Assembly: GCA_947474645.1 (NCBI GenBank)
Contig: CANJJD010000006.1
Coordinates: 1-64,000, forward strand
Origin: Alphaproteobacteria bacterium
GTDB taxonomy: Bacteria; Pseudomonadota; Alphaproteobacteria; Micropepsales; Micropepsaceae
Length of the DNA stretch: 64,000 nucleotides
Reading direction: 5' to 3'
Position numbers and translations under genes: made by a program. The notes beneath the pieces are model-generated. The model worked only from the letters and a program-made list of their open reading frames with translations. It had not been told where the DNA came from and did no database searches. Positions 57,852-64,000 of the stretch are shown here, piece by piece. Positions within the stretch are counted from its first letter, which is position 1; every line of letters starts with the position of its first letter.

Positions 57852-58227
57852 CTTCGACCTCATCAATCTCAACACTGCGATCGGCGGCATCGGCGATCAC
57901 ATTCATCAGCCAGCCGATCAACGCCAGGGCCTGGGCGGCCATGATGACGGGGCTTTCCAGGAAATAGCCGGCGACGGACGAGCCGATAATGTCCAGCAGA
58001 ATGGACACGACCAGAAAGCCCTGCAGGAAACAGGAGCGGTTGGGCACCATGGCCATGGCCAGCGAGGCCAGAAGCATCAGGGCCGCGGCCCCAGCTACCA
58101 GGATGACACCGCCGGTGCCGATCAGGCCCGTTTTGGGCGTGTAATAATCATAGACGCAGATGGCGATGGTGATCAGCGATGCCAGCATGATCAGCCACGC
58201 GCCCCGCGTGGAATGTCTTTGAGTCAA
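57841..58227 (-). CDS. Small four-helix membrane protein, probable membrane partner of the quinoprotein dehydrogenase
   Basis: The 128-residue protein has four hydrophobic helices (WLIMLASLITIAICVY, GVILVAGAAALMLLASLAMA, FLVVSILLDIIGSSVAGY, IMAAQALALIGWLMNVI) and an acidic C-terminus (EIDEVEDED). Membrane-bound glucose dehydrogenases carry a comparable helical bundle fused to the N-terminus of the propeller; here a separate protein could serve this role. TTG 58227 is preferred, with GGGGAGGGG five bases upstream; a TTG at 58242 is also in frame. Confidence 0.65.
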   Translation of the reverse strand: MTQRHSTRGAWLIMLASLITIAICVYDYYTPKTGLIGTGGVILVAGAAALMLLASLAMAMVPNRSCFLQGFLVVSILLDIIGSSVAGYFLESPVIMAAQALALIGWLMNVIADAADRSVEIDEVEDED

Positions 58228-58321
58228 CGGCCCCTCCCCCAAATACAGGACTTGTTTTGCGGCGATCCTAGCGGGCTTTGCCCCGGACGCAAAACCGGCT
58301 TTCTTCGCAATAGCAGCAATT

Positions 58322-58357
58322 TGAAAACGGGCGCGGCAACCATCGCTGCCGCGCCCG
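58322..58357 (-). terminator. Terminator after the PAL-like gene pair (minus strand)
   Basis: GGGCGCGGCA (58329-58338) pairs exactly with TGCCGCGCCC (58347-58356) around an eight-base loop. On the minus strand it is followed by GTTTTC. It lies 25 bases after the stop codon at 58381. Confidence 0.75.
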
Positions 58358-58380
58358 CCCGGAAAGCCCTGCGCTGCCTG

Positions 58381-59415
58381 CTAGTGCAGCGTAACCTTCT
58401 GCACCCGCCAGTTGCCCATCTCGGCGACATAGAGCTGGTTGGCGGTACGGCAGTCGATGGCGTTCACGCCATTGAATTCCCGGATCGGCAGCCCGGCCCG
58501 GCCGAACCGGCCCGTCACGGTGCCGTTCAGTTCCAGGCGATAGATTTCCCCGCCCGCATCGATGTCGTTGGCCGGGTTGGAGTTGGAGGCAAAGAGATAC
58601 TGGTGCGCGCCCGGCGAAATGCAGATCGCCTGGGGATTGCCGGCGGTGGTGATGCTGCTTTTGAAAGCGCCGTTATTGTCGAATACCTGGATGCGATTGT
58701 TGCCCCGGTCGGCGACATAGACATTGCCGGCCGCATCCAGCGCAATGCTTTGCGCCGCCTTGAACTGGCCCTCGGCGCTGCCGCGCGAGCCCCAGCTTTT
58801 CACGAACACGCCGTCGCGGGTGAACTTGGCGACGCGGGCATTGCCGGTGCCGTCGGCGACGAAGATATTGCCGTCATTGTCCCAGGCCACATCGGTCGGC
58901 CCTTCGAACAGGTCGGCCTGCATGCCCGAAGCTGGGGGCGCACCAGCAGGCGCCCGGCCCATATTGGGCTGGGCCGGCACTTCCACCGATTCCGGCTTGC
59001 GACCCAGCATCAGCAGGATGCGCAACTGGGGATCGAACTTGATCACCATGCCGCTATAGGCATCCACGATCCAGACATTGTCGTTCCTGTCCACCCGCAC
59101 CGCGGCGGCGGCCAGCGCGCCATACAGGTTCTTGCCCACCGAGCGGACATATTTTCCGTTTCCGTCGAACTCGGTCAGCACCGAACCGCCGCGCACGAAG
59201 GGACGCGCACCGCCCAACGTCGCCACCGGCGTGCCGGTGCGCGAATAAACAAAGACGTGACCCTTGGAGTTGGTGGCGACACCAGCCACGGCGCCAAAGA
59301 AGGTGTCGCGCGGCAATTGCAGCGTTTCAGCCGCGGTATAATTGATTTCCTGGGCAGCGGCGGGAACCGCCAGGCAGGCGGCCGCGGCGAGCAGCAAGGT
59401 TGCGAGACGCTTCAT
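58381..59415 (-). CDS. Exported NHL/PAL-like beta-propeller protein, degenerate paralogue
   Basis: The 344-residue protein has a signal peptide (LATLLLAAAACLAVPAAAQ) and a six-bladed NHL propeller like peptidyl-alpha-hydroxyglycine alpha-amidating lyase (PAL): GVATNSKGHVFVYSRTG, VRVDRNDNVWIVDA, PTDVAWDNDGNIFVADG, NVYVADRGNNRIQVF. Residues that would bind zinc or catalyse in PAL are missing. The blade His positions read Ala (AAAAVRVD), Gln (AAQSIALD) and Asn (FNGVNAID), and DGYCN is DGTGN. It is one base from the intact paralogue upstream and likely a non-enzymatic binding protein. Confidence 0.8.
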   Translation of the reverse strand: MKRLATLLLAAAACLAVPAAAQEINYTAAETLQLPRDTFFGAVAGVATNSKGHVFVYSRTGTPVATLGGARPFVRGGSVLTEFDGNGKYVRSVGKNLYGALAAAAVRVDRNDNVWIVDAYSGMVIKFDPQLRILLMLGRKPESVEVPAQPNMGRAPAGAPPASGMQADLFEGPTDVAWDNDGNIFVADGTGNARVAKFTRDGVFVKSWGSRGSAEGQFKAAQSIALDAAGNVYVADRGNNRIQVFDNNGAFKSSITTAGNPQAICISPGAHQYLFASNSNPANDIDAGGEIYRLELNGTVTGRFGRAGLPIREFNGVNAIDCRTANQLYVAEMGNWRVQKVTLH

Positions 59416-59416
59416 G

Positions 59417-60454
59417 TTACTTGCCCCCCTTCAGGACGAACTTCTGCATGCGCCAGGATTCAATCTCGCCGGCGATGATCTGGTTGGGATTGCGGCAATC
59501 CATCATGTGGACCACCTGGAAGCCGGGCTCCAGCTTGCCGGCGCGGCCGAACTTGCCGACCACCGTGCCGTCCAGTTCCATCTTGTAGATCTGGCCGCCG
59601 ATCTTCCAGCTTCCCGGCGGATTGCCGTTGGGATTGGAGTTGGTCGCGAACAGATACTGGTGCGGGCCTTCGGAGATGCAGGCCGACCAGGCGCTGCCGA
59701 CATTGTTGTAGCTCGTTTTCCATTTCAGGTTGTTGTCCAGCACCACGTAGCGGGCATTGCCGCGATCGGCGACATAGACGTTGCCGGCATGATCCACCTG
59801 CAATCCGTGCGGCAGGTTGTATTCATTCTCGCCCTTGCCGACCTTCTCTCCGCCATTCTGGGCCAGGAAGCGGCCATTGCGGTCATACTTGACCACGCGG
59901 TTGTTGCAGTAGCCGTCACCGATAAAGATGTTGTCCTGCTGGTCCCAGGCGACATCGGTGGGGCGGCACAAAGTATATTTCTCGGCCGGCGCGTTAGGGC
60001 CCTTGGGCGAAGCGATCGGCCCCAAAGCGGCGTCCGGATGACGGCCGATCACCATCAGCACCTTGGTGCCGCTGGGATTGAACTTGGTGACGACGTTGGT
60101 GCCCTCGTCCACCGTCCAGATATTGTCGTGACGGTCGATCCGCACCGAATGGGCGAACATGAAGCCGTAGAAATCCTTGCCGATTTCCTTGATGAACTTG
60201 CCGTTCTGGTCGAACTCCCACAGTCGGGTGTTGGGACCGCGGAAGAAGGCGAAGATGTGGCCCTTGGAATTGGTGGCGACGCCTTGCAGCTCGCCCATGT
60301 AATCGCCGGCGGGAATGCCATGGAAAAAGCCCGGCACCGCCTCATAGGCGAGGTCGGGCGCGCTGGCATAGGCCGTGGCCGCGACCTGCGCGGACGCCGA
60401 CAGCGTGCTGAACAACAAGGAAACCGCGGCCGTCGCCGCCAGATACGCCTTCAT
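59417..60454 (-). CDS. Exported PAL-like beta-propeller lyase (peptidyl-alpha-hydroxyglycine alpha-amidating lyase family)
   Basis: The 345-residue protein has a signal peptide (LAATAAVSLLFSTLSASAQ) and six NHL blades. It retains the PAL signature: GVATNSKGHIFAFFRGP, FAHSVRIDRHDNIW, PTDVAWDQQDNIFIGDGYCNNR split as PTDVAWD and DGYCNNRVV, LPHGLQVD, VYVADRGNARY, and VVHMMDCR. Three His (AHS, PHG, VHM) and the Tyr of DGYC match the zinc ligands and catalytic Tyr known in rat PAL. In animals PAL releases glyoxylate from hydroxyglycine peptides; a bacterial substrate is unknown. Confidence 0.8.
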   Translation of the reverse strand: MKAYLAATAAVSLLFSTLSASAQVAATAYASAPDLAYEAVPGFFHGIPAGDYMGELQGVATNSKGHIFAFFRGPNTRLWEFDQNGKFIKEIGKDFYGFMFAHSVRIDRHDNIWTVDEGTNVVTKFNPSGTKVLMVIGRHPDAALGPIASPKGPNAPAEKYTLCRPTDVAWDQQDNIFIGDGYCNNRVVKYDRNGRFLAQNGGEKVGKGENEYNLPHGLQVDHAGNVYVADRGNARYVVLDNNLKWKTSYNNVGSAWSACISEGPHQYLFATNSNPNGNPPGSWKIGGQIYKMELDGTVVGKFGRAGKLEPGFQVVHMMDCRNPNQIIAGEIESWRMQKFVLKGGK

Positions 60455-60596
60455 GAGATCCTCCCCATCAAGCCCGCGCTCTCAACGGCGCCAAGCTTAG
60501 CGGGGAACTCTATATAGCAAAGCGGTCCGGGTGCGAAGCTCCCACACTTTCAAGTGCGAAGGCGCCCGGGCCGTGTCAAACTTACGCTGCGCTGCA

Positions 60597-60833
60597 CTAA
60601 TTGGGATCGTGCAGCGGCGGCGGGGTTTTGATCTTGCTCTTCTTCAGCGCGGCCTTGCTCGGCTGGGCTGAAGACTTGTCAGCGTCCGCGACCCTCTTGG
60701 GGGTCGGGCCTGCCACCCCATTCACCGACTGTTCATTGGGATTCTTGGCCGGCATGGTGACGGTTTTGGCGGTCGCCGAAACAACGGCGAACGAAATTGC
60801 GGCAACAACTACAAATATGGCAATGGGTTTCAT
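60597..60833 (-). CDS. Small secreted Lys/Pro-rich protein, unknown function
   Basis: The 78-residue protein has a signal peptide (MKPIAIFVVVAAISFAVVSA) and a short, polar, probably disordered mature part rich in Lys, Pro and Ser (PKRVADADKSSAQPSKA and KSKIKTPPPLHDP). No family is recognised. ATG 60833 is preferred over one six bases upstream because AGGAG then lies six bases before it. Confidence 0.6.
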   Translation of the reverse strand: MKPIAIFVVVAAISFAVVSATAKTVTMPAKNPNEQSVNGVAGPTPKRVADADKSSAQPSKAALKKSKIKTPPPLHDPN

Positions 60834-60898
60834 GGCCATCTCCTGTGTTGCATGAATAACAGGCAACGGAGCGGCTTGGTTGCAGCGGTTCCCGGTAC

Positions 60899-61456
60899 TT
60901 ATTTCAGCATCGGCTTGCCTTCATGCGCGACCAGCAGGTCGTGCATGTCGTCGGCATGCTCTTCTTCCACAACCAGGATGCCCTCGATCATGGTGCGGGT
61001 GCCCGGATCGTCATTGCCGAAATAGCGGATCAGTTCGCGGTAATGGTCCACCGCGATGCGTTCGGCGATCAGGTTTTCCTTGATCAGCTCCACCAGGTTG
61101 CCGCCTTGCGAATATTGCGAGGCCGAGCGGGTGAGAAGGCCCTCAGGATTGAAGTTGGGCTCGCCGCCGAGCTGGCTGATGCGTTCGGCCACCTGCAGCA
61201 CATGTTCCCATTCTTCCTTGGCATGCTCGGCGAACTCCGCCTTGGCGCTTTCGCTGGAGAGGCCATGGGCGGCGATGGCATGCTGGGTGTAGCGCAGCGA
61301 ACAGACGATCTCGGTGGCGAGCACCGATTGCAGGATGTCGACGGTCTTGTCGACATTGCCGATATAATTGCTGCCGAGAGCGCCGTCGTCGAGATTCTTG
61401 CGTGCGCGCTCACGCAGGGTTTTTACATCGGTGAGAAAAGCCTGTTCCGTGCCCAT
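60899..61456 (-). CDS. Ferritin-like (bacterioferritin/Dps-type) protein
   Basis: The 185-residue four-helix protein has diiron-site helices: ATEIVCSLRYTQHAIAAHG, EFAEHAKEEWEHVLQVAERI with ExxH, NLIAERIAVDHYRELIRYF and GILVVEEEHADDMHDLL with E-E-x-H. This fits a bacterioferritin-like ferroxidase or iron-storage cage. A conserved Met for heme binding is not evident. The final LVAHEGKPML is a family-like ending. Alone, with a gap of 25 bases to the next gene upstream. Confidence 0.85.
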   Translation of the reverse strand: MGTEQAFLTDVKTLRERARKNLDDGALGSNYIGNVDKTVDILQSVLATEIVCSLRYTQHAIAAHGLSSESAKAEFAEHAKEEWEHVLQVAERISQLGGEPNFNPEGLLTRSASQYSQGGNLVELIKENLIAERIAVDHYRELIRYFGNDDPGTRTMIEGILVVEEEHADDMHDLLVAHEGKPMLK

Positions 61457-61481
61457 GACGGGTTCCTTTCGAAATGCGAAT

Positions 61482-62300
61482 TCAATAACGGCGCTTCATG
61501 CTGAAGCCGATCTTGTCGTCTTCCCACCGCGCCGAGATGGCGGCGGCCACGGCCAGCACCGCGCCGAACAGCAGCGCCAGGGCGGTCCAGAGCGCGGCGA
61601 AGCCGGCGGCCTTTTGCGCCATGTCCAGTTCGCGGCGCATCTCGCCCGTCACATAGTCGACGCGGTTCTCGGCCTGGGCCACAGAGCCTCCGGCATTCTT
61701 CATGGTCAGGCGGACCAGATCGTCGCGGTTGTAGCTATGGGCGGTGTTGCCCGGATGCAGGTCAGCCGCCAGCACGCGGCCGGCTTCCAGCTTGTCCTGC
61801 GCCAGGTCTTCGCCGCGCACCGTGTCATGCGGCCCCATCGGATGCAGCAGGATGTCGGCCCAATAGGCGGAAATGCTGCTTTGGCTGCGCGGGCTATCGC
61901 CATGCAACTGTGCCGCGCCACTCGCCGCCACGATAGCCAGAAGCGCCAGGCTGCCGGCCACGGTCACCGCCCACACCACAAGGCCATGGGCGCCGGCGCG
62001 GATTTCTTCTTCCTTTTTCGTCTCGACTGCCTGGCCGATCAGCCGGCCGGTGACATGGCCGCCGGCCGCGAAGCCGAAGGCCTGCGCCGCCAGCACCCAG
62101 ATCGCGCCCAGGCTCAGGAAGGTCGTACTGCCGCCGCGCGGCATCAGGGTGAGGCCGAAGCCCGCACCCAGGATGGTGAGAAAGAATCCCGTAGCGACCG
62201 CAACCGTCGCACCGGCGAGAACCGCGCCCCAGTTGAAGCGGTTTGCGGTGCCGTCACTGACGATGGTGGCGGTGTCGTCCGACAGTACGGTGGTGGTCAT
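61482..62300 (-). CDS. Membrane protein with three to four helices and a periplasmic loop, unknown function
   Basis: The 272-residue protein has hydrophobic helices near 25-50 (WGAVLAGATVAVATGFFLTI), 60-85 (LSLGAIWVLAAQAFGFAAGG), 110-130 and 240-260. A polar central region lies between (YWADILLHPMGPHDTVRGED and a MRRELDMAQKAAG helix). Similar proteins are common in alphaproteobacteria and are sometimes named PhnA-like, a label without functional basis. It lies 25 bases upstream of the ferritin-like gene and may share its transcript. Confidence 0.7.
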   Translation of the reverse strand: MTTTVLSDDTATIVSDGTANRFNWGAVLAGATVAVATGFFLTILGAGFGLTLMPRGGSTTFLSLGAIWVLAAQAFGFAAGGHVTGRLIGQAVETKKEEEIRAGAHGLVVWAVTVAGSLALLAIVAASGAAQLHGDSPRSQSSISAYWADILLHPMGPHDTVRGEDLAQDKLEAGRVLAADLHPGNTAHSYNRDDLVRLTMKNAGGSVAQAENRVDYVTGEMRRELDMAQKAAGFAALWTALALLFGAVLAVAAAISARWEDDKIGFSMKRRY

Positions 62301-62419
62301 GCGCGCATGCCCCTTCTCTTTTTGGGTTAGCGCGGTAACGGCTGTGCAGCGCTAAGGTTCCTGAGCCGGAACTCAGGGCGCGCCGGAGCGTTGTGTGGAA
62401 AAGCTATAAGGAAATCGTC

Positions 62420-62500
62420 ATGCGATCGGGCTGTCTTTGGCTTCTGGGTGTGCCAATTCCCATCATCCTCCTGCTGTGGCTGCTCACCGGCCACGCGTGA
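62420..62500 (+). CDS. 26-residue hydrophobic membrane peptide
   Basis: ATG 62420 begins MRSGCLWLLGVPIPIILLLW and ends at TGA 62498-62500 after LLTGHA. AAGGAAAT lies about six bases before the ATG, giving a fair ribosome-binding site. A GCLWLLGVPIPIILLLW-type peptide is a recurrent tiny membrane protein in proteobacteria without known role. Too short for ordinary ORF calling, so coding status rests on this pattern and its RBS. Confidence 0.6.
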   Translation: MRSGCLWLLGVPIPIILLLWLLTGHA

Positions 62501-62530
62501 GAAGGAATCTGTGACCGCGTCTACCGCGTC

Positions 62531-62776
62531 TCAGGTGTGGATAGGGCCTTCCGGCAGGTTGCAGCCGCCGTCCGCCGACACCGGAATGGGCATTAGCTCA
62601 TCGTGGAACGGCACCGTTTCCATGCTGTCCAAGCAGAAGGAGCCTGCATCTTCGGATTGCTCCAGCACCGGTACCATCTCCGGCATGGTATAACGCTCGG
62701 CCATGGCCGACGTGGATCCAGCGATCACGAAGATCGCGGCACAAAAACTCACCAACCGGTTTGATACAAGTTTCAT
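62531..62776 (-). CDS. Small secreted protein, unknown function
   Basis: The 81-residue protein has a signal peptide (MKLVSNRLVSFCAAIFVIAG) and a short mature part with a Cys pair (SFCLDSM and GGCNLPEGP) and the stretch RYTMPEMVPVLEQSEDAG. No family is recognised. ATG 62776 starts the signal; the frame upstream (to 62830) is not needed. Confidence 0.6.
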   Translation of the reverse strand: MKLVSNRLVSFCAAIFVIAGSTSAMAERYTMPEMVPVLEQSEDAGSFCLDSMETVPFHDELMPIPVSADGGCNLPEGPIHT

Positions 62777-62970
62777 CGCGACAGCCCGTTTTGCGAGCCC
62801 TTGCGCGTCCGCCCCCGGACGTATCCGCAAGACTCGTGTGTGCGATGACTATGGCAGAAATTTTGCGCCGCAACAAAAGTTTCGGCGGTTCCCAAGCGCG
62901 GCAAACTGACCAGCCGCGCGCGAGGAAAAGTTCCCGCGTGAAACCATTGCGTGCGCCATCCGGCGAAAAG

Positions 62971-63837
62971 CTAGAGCTTGCCTTTCAGGTAAGCCGCGCT
63001 CGCCTGGACCATGCCGATGGGCGAAGGATCGTAGGGTTCCTCGATCTCCATAAAGGCTCTCTTGACCGCGGACTTCTTGATCGCGGGCAGCAACTTGGAC
63101 CAGTCGGCAATGCCTTGGCCGATGATGGCGCTGATCATCTTGCCGTCGGTGTTGGGAATGCCGTCTTTCTTTAGATCCTTGATATGGACTGCCGTGAAGC
63201 GCGACGGCTGCTTTGTAAGATAGGCGACCGGATCGGCGCCGCCGGCAATCACCCAGCCGATATCCATTTCCATGCTCACCAGCGCCGGATCGGTTTCCTT
63301 CAACAGCAAGTCGTAGGGGATCACTTCACCGACTTTGCGGAATTCCAGATTGTGATTGTGGTAGCTGAACGTCAGGCCGGATGCCTTGCACAAGGCACCG
63401 ATCTTGTTGAAGGCGGCGGCGTTCTGTTTCCAGCCATCTATCCCGGGACCGGCCATGATGGCGGCTCGGTCTACCGGATAGAGCGGGAAGGAACAGGTGA
63501 TGTTCTTGATCCCAACGGCCTTGGCTTGCGCGATGGTGGCCTCGGGCGCGTTGCGCAGTGCATCGCCACCGGCATGGATGCTTTGCCAGGTCAGGCCCAG
63601 CGCGTTGTACAGCTTGCGCTGCTCGGCGGAGGTCTTGCCCGACTGGGTGAGGTTGGCCTGCACCTCGCGCACGCCGGCGGCCTTTACCAGCTTGAGGGTG
63701 CCTTCAAAGTCTTTGGCCAGGTCGGCGCGCACCGTATAGAGCTGCAGGCCCAGCGGCAGATGGCGTTGCGCGAAGGCGGGACCGCCGGTGGCGGCGAGTG
63801 CGGCGGCACCCATGAGGAAATTGCGGCGATTGGTCAT
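62971..63837 (-). CDS. Sugar phosphate isomerase/epimerase-family TIM-barrel protein, Tat-exported
   Basis: The 288-residue protein has a Tat-like signal (TNRRNFLMGAAALAATGG, twin Arg present). An AP-endonuclease-2/xylose-isomerase-like barrel follows: GLQLYTVRADLAKDFEGTL, LTFSYHNHNLEFRK (HNHxxE metal motif), SMEMDIGWVIAGG, FTAVHIKDLKK and a closing FMEIEEPYDPSP. Family members isomerise or epimerise sugars or cyclitols. The Tat export suggests a periplasmic, metal-loaded enzyme. It is followed upstream by a second gene that runs off the window. Confidence 0.88.
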   Translation of the reverse strand: MTNRRNFLMGAAALAATGGPAFAQRHLPLGLQLYTVRADLAKDFEGTLKLVKAAGVREVQANLTQSGKTSAEQRKLYNALGLTWQSIHAGGDALRNAPEATIAQAKAVGIKNITCSFPLYPVDRAAIMAGPGIDGWKQNAAAFNKIGALCKASGLTFSYHNHNLEFRKVGEVIPYDLLLKETDPALVSMEMDIGWVIAGGADPVAYLTKQPSRFTAVHIKDLKKDGIPNTDGKMISAIIGQGIADWSKLLPAIKKSAVKRAFMEIEEPYDPSPIGMVQASAAYLKGKL

Positions 63838-63851
63838 AACGAACTCCTGCG

Positions 63852-64000
63852 TTAATTCTTCAGCGGATGGGTTTGGATAAAGTCGACCTGTTTTGAATTC
63901 AGCGTTTCGACGGCAAGGCCGTCATCGCCGAACACCAGGCGCTGCTCGCGCCTGGGATTGTAGCGCGGAACCTTGGCCTCGGCCGTCACCGGGCTGCCCG
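63852..64000 (-). CDS. C-terminal part of an unidentified protein (runs off the window)
   Basis: Minus-strand reading from the window edge gives 48 residues, including GSPVTAEAKVPRYNPRREQR, then LVFGDDGLAVETLN and the end SKQVDFIQTHPLKN before TAA (63852-63854). The gene lies 15 bases upstream of the isomerase-like gene, so it is probably cotranscribed. The family cannot be named from this fragment. Confidence 0.55.
   Translation of the reverse strand, partial: GSPVTAEAKVPRYNPRREQRLVFGDDGLAVETLNSKQVDFIQTHPLKN

Overview
The window is about 64 kb of GC-rich chromosomal DNA from an alphaproteobacterium. The lineage call rests on several marks: the block rplU-rpmA-GNAT-obgE-proB-proA-nadD-rsfS-rlmH, a GapR (DUF2312) gene next to an N-formylglutamate amidohydrolase and a DUF1036-pyk pair, a split transhydrogenase (pntAA-pntAB-pntB) with an aa3-oxidase subunit IV gene beside it, a fliX gene, and sucCD followed by odhA-odhB. 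A soil or plant-associated oligotroph (a Micropepsaceae/Rhizomicrobium-like or Caulobacter-related lineage) would fit. The genus is inference. No rRNA, tRNA, CRISPR array or prophage was seen.

Layout. 1-2.6 kb: the right end of an IS3-family element abuts, and appears to truncate, a very low-complexity Gly/Thr/Asn/Gln/Tyr-rich protein gene. 2.7-9.1 kb: TCA-cycle genes sucC, sucD, sucA (odhA) and odhB; lpd and mdh are not adjacent. 9.2-10.6 kb: DUF1428, an orphan fliX and a DUF4189-type secreted protein. 10.7-17.4 kb: the minus-strand ribosome assembly, proline and NAD block. In it RsfS and ObgE both border on or carry Lys/Ala-rich basic tails. 17.5-24.7 kb: small housekeeping genes, namely a tyrosine phosphatase, AlkB, LolA, GpsA, an EVE-domain protein, an M28 peptidase and a GNAT. 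This stretch also has a class-I glutamine-amidotransferase-like gene broken by one in-frame TAG, and an apparently unannotated structured RNA locus. 24.7-27.8 kb: transhydrogenase and CoxIV. 28-34.7 kb: an NtrC-type regulator, a tandem DUF805 protein, GapR, amidohydrolase, pyruvate kinase and small secreted proteins. 34.9-38.8 kb: glycolate oxidase glcDEF. 38.8-47.5 kb: L36, a lytic transglycosylase, and the PBP1C / alpha-2-macroglobulin pair.

The 47.6-64 kb stretch is more accessory. It holds a secreted metallophosphoesterase and a TonB receptor. Next is a tight operon of GntR regulator, MFS transporter, RutA-like flavin monooxygenase and cysteine hydrolase, which looks like a catabolic module for a cyclic amide or pyrimidine-like compound. 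Then come four exported beta-propeller proteins: an SMP-30/NHL-like protein, a PQQ dehydrogenase with a separate four-helix membrane partner, and two peptidyl-alpha-hydroxyglycine alpha-amidating lyase (PAL)-like paralogues. One PAL paralogue keeps the three His and the Tyr expected for PAL; the other has lost all of them. The end holds a ferritin-like protein, small membrane or secreted proteins and a Tat-exported sugar isomerase-like protein.

Three copies of a bipartite palindromic repeat (core GAGCTTGTCGAAG) lie between genes at 24.7, 33.7 and 40.4 kb. A different palindromic element lies at 10.6 kb. The most interesting items are the PAL-like pair, the RutA-type operon, the candidate structured RNA at 19.4-19.5 kb, the IS-truncated prion-like protein, the amber-interrupted amidotransferase, and the basic tails on two ribosome-assembly factors.
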